Of a DNA stretch of 60,433 bases, positions 54,881-60,433 are shown piece after piece. The stretch is from Adiantum capillus-veneris (lineage: Eukaryota; Streptophyta; Polypodiopsida; Polypodiales; Pteridaceae): assembly GCA_014529385.2 (NCBI GenBank), contig JABFUD020000268.1, positions 1 through 60,433 on the forward strand, written 5' to 3'. Positions within the stretch are counted from its first letter, which is position 1. Each line of letters starts with the position of its first letter. The notes beneath the pieces were generated by a model. That model made no database searches, was not told the origin of the DNA, and worked only from the letters and a program-made list of their open reading frames with translations. Made by a program: the position numbers and the translations under genes.

Positions 54881-57703
54881 ATGGATCTTCCAAACTTGCA
54901 ATTGATCCATCTTGTTGAGAGAGTTTGGATGATTGGTCATGAGAGTGAAGGACTATATAGATACATTGATGACAATGAGGTCAATCTTTGTAGGTGCTCA
55001 GATCCATACCTGGAATAGATAACGTATTACAAGGTCTTATATGTCTACACATACGGAGTGGACTGTCAATGGAGATCTATAGTTGTCGACAAGTATGGAC
55101 GAGAATACAGAGTTGTAGAAAGCACAAATCCACAGACTGTACTAGAAAGAGGTGGATATTTGGTCAATGAAGGACCACGAATGCCTCCACCAAACACGAG
55201 AATTCCTATAGGAGTTCCAAGAAGAGAGCCACCAGTATTCCCTTCAAGAGGGATAACGAGGTAAGGATTGGGAGAGTCTCTGGTTAGACTTGTAGACAAT
55301 CGACGAGTTAGACCATCCCAAGTCCAAAAATGGGTAAACAGCAAATACTCTGGAGATAAAGATCGGAGAGATCACGTAGCGGCTTTTACAAGAGTGATTA
55401 GAGTAGAGGAAGTGTCAGATTTTGCGACACAATTTGCGGGATTTGGATTGACTCTAGAACATGATGCAGCTACATGGTTCGACTCGGTGGAAAAATGGGA
55501 TTTTGAGACCCTAGATGATTTGTTTGAGGAGTTTATTGAAGAATTCTAGCCAAAAGGAATTGCTCACAACATGGTCTCGCAAATCCATAGATTCAAACAG
55601 AAAGAGAATGAATCAGTACGCAAAGCATCATTACGGCTCAAGAGATATGTTAAGCTCTGTCCGAGAGCGGAATTACCTACGCAAGCACGACTGATGCTGA
55701 TCTTTATCCAGGGAATGAGACATGGGGGCCTTCAGAAGGATCTGCATATGATAAGGAGGATGAGCTAAACGAGTTGATCAAAGAAGCTCTTTGATCTAGT
55801 GGATGACTGTGAGGCATACAAAGAAACGGACTTAAAGAGTCAAGGAGATGACACATCCTCTCAGCACAGTGTTTCACAGATAAGTGAGTCCATTGCCAAG
55901 CCAACGACACCTATTGATCAAGAAAAGCTTATCGACAACTTGGTCAAGAGGTTGATTCCTCTTGTAAGGTCTGATTCGGGAGAGCCGAAGTGGTGTGAAA
56001 TTGAGAGAAAATGGACAAACCATACGGGTGAAGAGTGCTATTATAGCATGGAAAAAGCTAGGGAGAGGTATGTACAACCTGTTCCAGAAGCACCTACTCC
56101 ACCTAGATACATTACGGGGAATGCGCTAAGACCAGTAAGAGTTTTAAGGCCACAGCTTGTCTTAGGACAACAACCTCCGCTGCCAGGTGCTAGAATACAG
56201 GTAGACATGAGATACATGCCAATGATGGAAGCATCAAATAAACCAACGCCAGTACCAGCTACAATGTGGTATAGTAACCAAAGTGGGTACTACCCTTCGG
56301 AGTGACAAAATGTGGGAGAAACACATGGAGTGGTGAGGCCGGTACAACCTCCACCTCCTGGGTTTTAGTCTAAAGAAATAAGGTATGAAATGGACGAAAG
56401 TACATTGCGATTCATTGCAAATAGCGGCTTATCTAGGTCAAAGCTTGCTTATAGCCAAGAGGAAATGCTAAAAGAATCTCCTCAACCAGAGACAGATTGT
56501 CACAAAAGTCGTGACAACCACTTGGTCAAACAATTTCCTCATATGGAGATCACTGAAGTAAATGCCTATTGTCTTGAGTGTGGCATCACTCACTTGATCC
56601 TCAATTGCCCGAAAAACCCAAACCAAATCAGGAAAATCACAAAAAATGTATTAGGGATTGTTCACCTCCCTAGTAGCTTAGAAAATGAAAATGTTGTACC
56701 AGTTCAAGTGGTTACGAGAGCACAAGCTCACAAGAAAGCTGATGAGAATCCAGAGACAAAGAACACGGAAAGTGACATGAGTCCAAAGACAGATGATGGA
56801 CCAAAGACAGACGCACCTAGTCATAAAACCAAGAGCAAACAAAATAGTTGGAAAGCTAGAAAGACTAGGATGAAAGCACGCAGGGAACGAGAAAAAAAAT
56901 CCCTAGCTGAGAAGCTTACCGAAGCTGAGGAGAAGATAAAACAACATGAAGAAAAGGAGGCACCTTCTCTTACACAGATGGTTAAACCTCTAGAAGAACC
57001 ATCCACAGATGAGAAAACGAGAAGTGCTAGTTCAGGAAGATTTGTGTTGGCAGAGAAGGTTAATGAGACATTAGATGCCCTCTTGAAAGCCTATGATGTG
57101 AGGCTCAAAAACAACCAAACCCAAGAACACAAGTGGATGACATATCCCTATGCGGAACTAGAAAAGCAATGGTTTGAAATGTGCCAGAAAATGATTCAAA
57201 CAGCCCAAGCTTTACTAGAACCACCAGTTGCAAAACTTGAAGATGTGATCCGTGTCATGCCTACACAAGTAATCCCACCAAACCAGGAACTAAAAGAGCC
57301 AGATTCTAGTCATTAGCACAGACCAAACCTCAAAGACCCAGCATTAGAACCAAGGATAGTACTGAATACCACGGATAACTCTTTCGAGGGATTTCACCAA
57401 GCTATACCCGAGGATTGTAAAGAGATAGATGGTCTTGACGAATTGTGGAAACAAGTTAGAGAGGCCAATGAAGCCAATGACCTAAGAAGACGAGTAGACA
57501 AGGCTAGTGATGAACGAGGAGTGTTTATACCACCAATAGAGGAATTTGAGACTAGATCTCAAATGAATCTAGACGTGCGATTGGATTGGGGCGACAAAGG
57601 ATCTGTACAATCTATGGATAGTCAACCCCATTCGCTAAGAACACTACCGTCCTACATGGGAGAGTACGAAACCAAGTCAGATGTGGTTGCAGTCCCATCA
57701 TAG
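54881..57703 (+). pseudogene. gag: Element 2 gag (copy B)
   Basis: Same frame as 17608-20430, with two extra stops: TAG at 55015-55017 (E to stop; copy A reads GAG) and TAG at 57314-57316 (copy A reads GAG). The capsid block 55268-55549 and the knuckle/coiled-coil block 56390-57316 are otherwise open. Confidence 0.85.
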
Positions 57704-57813
57704 AGGCTGTCTCCCAACAAGGCCATCGATTCAAAGGGGCTAGTAGATATTCTATCTACCCCAGTCACCTGTACAGTAATGTTAGCCGAGATGCTCAGAA
57801 TAAGACCAAACAT

Positions 57814-58932
57814 GTGGGTAAATGTCTAGAGAAATTTGGTGTAAAAACCCCAATGACTCGAATCGAGGAAGGCATCAAAGAGCTTGAAATGCCTCAACTA
57901 AATACTAGGCCAGTGCCATTAAACAAGGTAGGCGAGTATTATGAGGGAGAAGAGGGAAACACCACCCTTCCTGTGGAATTCAATAATGTAAAAACCATGG
58001 CAATCCTTGACAGTGGAGCTGGTGTGGCCATTGCAACCAAAGAGGTTTGGAAAAAATGGGGAAAACCTGCCTTGATAACCACACGAATGACCCTGCAGCT
58101 TGCAAACGGACACAAGGAAAAGCCCCTAGGACTGCTAGAAAAAGTACTTGTTACTTCTTGTGGCATTGAATATGAACACACTTTTGTTGTTGTTGACTTT
58201 GGCAAGAAGAACAACTATGACATCATTCTGGGAAGACCATTCATGCGACAATTGAAAATGGTCCAAGATTGGGGTTATGACCATATATACTTGAGACATA
58301 TGGAAACCATAACAAAGATAAACTTGAGGGACTATAGCTATAGGGATGTGACGAGAACACCAGTTGAGGATTCCGCCACAGTAGTAGGATCAGAACTTCC
58401 AGCTTGGTTAGGTAAGCCTAAAGACCTGTGGATGTGTGGAGCTTCACAATGTGGTAGCTTGAAACATGAGGAATGTATCCTAGAGCGGGTCATAGAGGAT
58501 AGGGACTATATCCCAGAACCATTTCCTGAAGAAGAGTTAGAGCCTTTTGGATGGGAACACATCTTGGCTACTCTGGACGTGTGCACCATGGAGGATGCTC
58601 CCACAACAAAGTTTTGTGTTGAAAATGGCTATGATGTTGTTCCTTATTTTGCAGTGAGTGTAATCCAGGAAAATGAAGAGATCCGGACATCAACAAGCTC
58701 TCGAAATAAGGAGCAAACAAAGAAATGTGGAGAATCAAAAGATGAAGAAAACGACAAGTTCTATGACTCTGTAGAACACTTCGAGCTTCAAGAAGATCAA
58801 CGACCCAGGAATCAATGTCATCGCTACACGAATAAAGTGCATCAAAGTGGATTCCAAAGTCCTTGGTGGAGACACAGCCACCACAAGAATCCTCATACAT
58901 GGCTCCTAATAAGGATGCAAAGACTCATCTAG
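57814..58932 (+). pseudogene. Element 2 aspartic protease and following region (copy B)
   Basis: 372 codons open, joining the protease (DSGA at D66, ILGRPFM) to the unrecognised region (WGYDHIYLRHMET, FGWEHILATLDV) that copy A separates by TGA at 20973. This shows that the two belong to one polyprotein. No RT motif follows in any frame up to the window end. Confidence 0.82.
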
Positions 58933-59652
58933 GAGGAATACGACCAGAGCAACTAGCTAACAATGCTCTAATCAATGGGCTAGAGAAGTCCTCCAAGAAA
59001 CTACCACCCAAGAGCAAACAGACAGTAACTTTCCACTACCAACCAAAAAATCAAGGGAAAGTTACCAAGTTACCAACCAACCCCTTCAGCAACAACCATG
59101 ACACGTCAAAAGAACAGGACAACAAGTCAAAGCCAAAAAGCTCGACAAATCTGCATACCAAAAAGCCAGATCGGCCAAAAATAGATATGGATCAATAAGA
59201 CAAAGATTTCTAATGACAAATCACAAGATCCAACACCAAAACAAAAATAATGAAAGCGTGCACGAATGGGTAAGAATATCACAAAGTCGCAAGCTTTCAC
59301 AACTCAGGTTTGGGCTCCAAAGAAGTTGATTCAAGCACAAAAAAGTCAGGAATTCATTTGGATTCCAAAACAACCACAATATCAACTTTCAAAGCCTGAA
59401 TCCCGTCCCCAACCAAGCGTACAAGGGCTGAAGCAAAGACCACTGTCGACTCACACAACAAAAAGGTGGATCCCAAAGAAGTCTCTTCAAAGACAAACGA
59501 AGCACGGGCAAGTATGGGTTCCCAAACAAGAGCCAACAACAAAACAGCCAAGAATCGCAAAGAAATGGGTCCCAAAGAAGAACAACAAAACTGATGTCAG
59601 TGCATCGCCGCTTGAATTCTTACAATTCTTCCTACGATTACAGTACAGTTAG
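58863..59652 (+). pseudogene. Element 2 lysine-rich region and W-x-P-K repeats (copy B)
   Basis: 58863-59198 and 59266-59652. The repeats read QVWAPKK, FIWIPKQ, KRWIPKK, QVWVPKQ and KKWVPKK: all five have an intact W-x-P-K core here, against four in copy A. The core is kept while bases around it vary. Confidence 0.5.
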
Positions 59653-60433
59653 AAGAGAGCAAGTCGCTTCAATCAAGCAACGATACAGGAGCTTCAAACA
59701 CCATTTCATTTCTTAGAATAGGAAGCCTCGCCAACAAATTCCAATAAGCTTGCTTATACCCACATCTTGCACAACATAAATCTTTTCCATGCATTGACTG
59801 TGTATGCATAATAGGGCTACATTACAAGGCCTGCATAGGCACAACTTTTAATTGCCCAAGCACAACACATACCCTTTGCGATACCCTGTCGTAAAGGATG
59901 ACTCCAAATAGGAAGGGGGGAGGCATTCTGAATGCGGACCTAATATTATAACTATTAGAGGACAATGTTTTGTGAGATGCATTGAATTTTTTCATTTTAT
60001 TGTGATAACTTTTTGACGAAATTTAGAGTATATGCCCTCATAGTAGTGTTACAGAGGAGTATGGGGACAAAATCCATATATGACCCCTAGGGACATGTGT
60101 ATAGTGTACATATCATTTAGATTTCTATTTGAATGATTTTTCTTTTGTTGAGTTGTTTTAAGATTTTCTTTGTTTATTATTAAGAAAAAATTAAAAAATC
60201 CATAATCCACATGAAGAAAAGACTGACGAGAGGCCTGAGCACTACAAAGAGAAGAAGGTACAGGAAAATGATGAAACTTCACGAAGTATGTCTCAGCAGC
60301 CACTACAACAGCCGAAGAACTTGTCCCACAAAGCAGTGTCAACAGGCAACCGACAAGTCATAAAAGTCAGAGTCGAGTAGCTAAGCCACAAAATGAGTGA
60401 GGTGTTAGTCCCAAAGCTTCAAGTAATATTCTC
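59653..60433 (+). other. Element 2 non-coding stretch (copy B, partial)
   Basis: Matches 22380-23161, including the internal polypurine tract at 59911-59922. No gene is seen. Confidence 0.6.

Larger units (their letters stand above)
37273..60433 (+). repeat. Copy B of the 37.27-kb direct duplication
   Basis: This is the second, rightward copy of 1-23161 in the same orientation. It begins inside element 1 gag because the window happens to start there, not because the repeat ends there: 35647-37272 is the rest of the same element 1 and must have its partner left of base 1. Differences from copy A include stop codons unique to each copy (A at 6837, 10873 and 20973; B at 44776, 55015 and 57314) and homopolymer length changes (18 C against 17 C). 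The right boundary lies beyond the window. Confidence 0.95.
51560..60433 (+). mobile_element. Element 2 (copy B), cut by the window end
   Basis: Begins TGTTGACC after TAATG (51555-51559), with LTR 51560-52518, primer site, leader, gag, protease, W-x-P-K frame, the internal polypurine tract (59911-59922) and part of the following non-coding stretch. The helicase fragment would lie to the right of the window. Confidence 0.93.

Overview
The window is repeat-dominated nuclear DNA, most likely from a land plant with a large genome. It holds nested Ty3/Gypsy LTR retrotransposons, and one of them carries a fragment resembling a plant DBP2/DDX5-type DEAD-box RNA helicase. I see no intact host gene, rRNA, tRNA or CRISPR array. 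The species cannot be resolved from the sequence.

The largest structure is a head-to-tail direct duplication with a period of about 37.27 kb. Bases 1-23161 (copy A) recur at 37273-60433 (copy B) with few substitutions and small indels (roughly 0.5-1% by eye). Both copies run off the window, so the array or duplication is larger than what is shown. Bases 23162-37272 are seen once.

Layout of one unit. Element 1 (+ strand; complete as 35647-47147, partial as 1-9873) is an 11.5-kb Ty3/Gypsy element: LTR, gag with two zinc knuckles, protease remnant, RT/RNase H split by a 0.68-kb inverted-repeat insertion, integrase with a GPY/F-like end, a 4-kb extra coding region, polypurine tract and LTR. Its 5-bp target duplication is GTGTG. 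Element 3 (- strand, 10273-14287, continuing just past 25687) is a decayed Gypsy pol with RT, RNase H, integrase and then an aspartic protease. Element 2 (+ strand, 14288-25686, target duplication TAATG) interrupts element 3. It has 957-bp LTRs, a tRNA-Asp-like primer site, a long leader with six copies of a 24-bp palindrome, gag and protease, no RT or integrase, and a captured helicase fragment just before its 3' LTR. Element 5 (- strand, about 25692-27452 plus 32037-33420 and perhaps the adjoining leader) is a coiled-coil/proline-rich coding region ending in a polypurine tract and an apparent LTR start. Element 4 (- strand, 27453-32036) interrupts element 5. It is an internally deleted Gypsy element with 1.2-kb LTRs that keeps only the end of RT, RNase H and integrase. 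Bases 33420-35646 hold three copies of a second CGCG-centred palindrome and then AT-rich DNA.

Relative ages from LTR pairs, judged by eye: element 1 is oldest (about 10-11% LTR divergence), then element 2 (about 4-5%) and element 4 (about 3-4%). The 37-kb duplication is far younger. Every pol and gag reading frame is damaged. Most premature stops are one C-to-T change away from CAG, CAA or CGA, as expected from decay of methylated cytosines. The most novel-looking material is element 2: its palindrome-array leader, its missing pol, and the helicase piece lying between two copies of the same polypurine tract.
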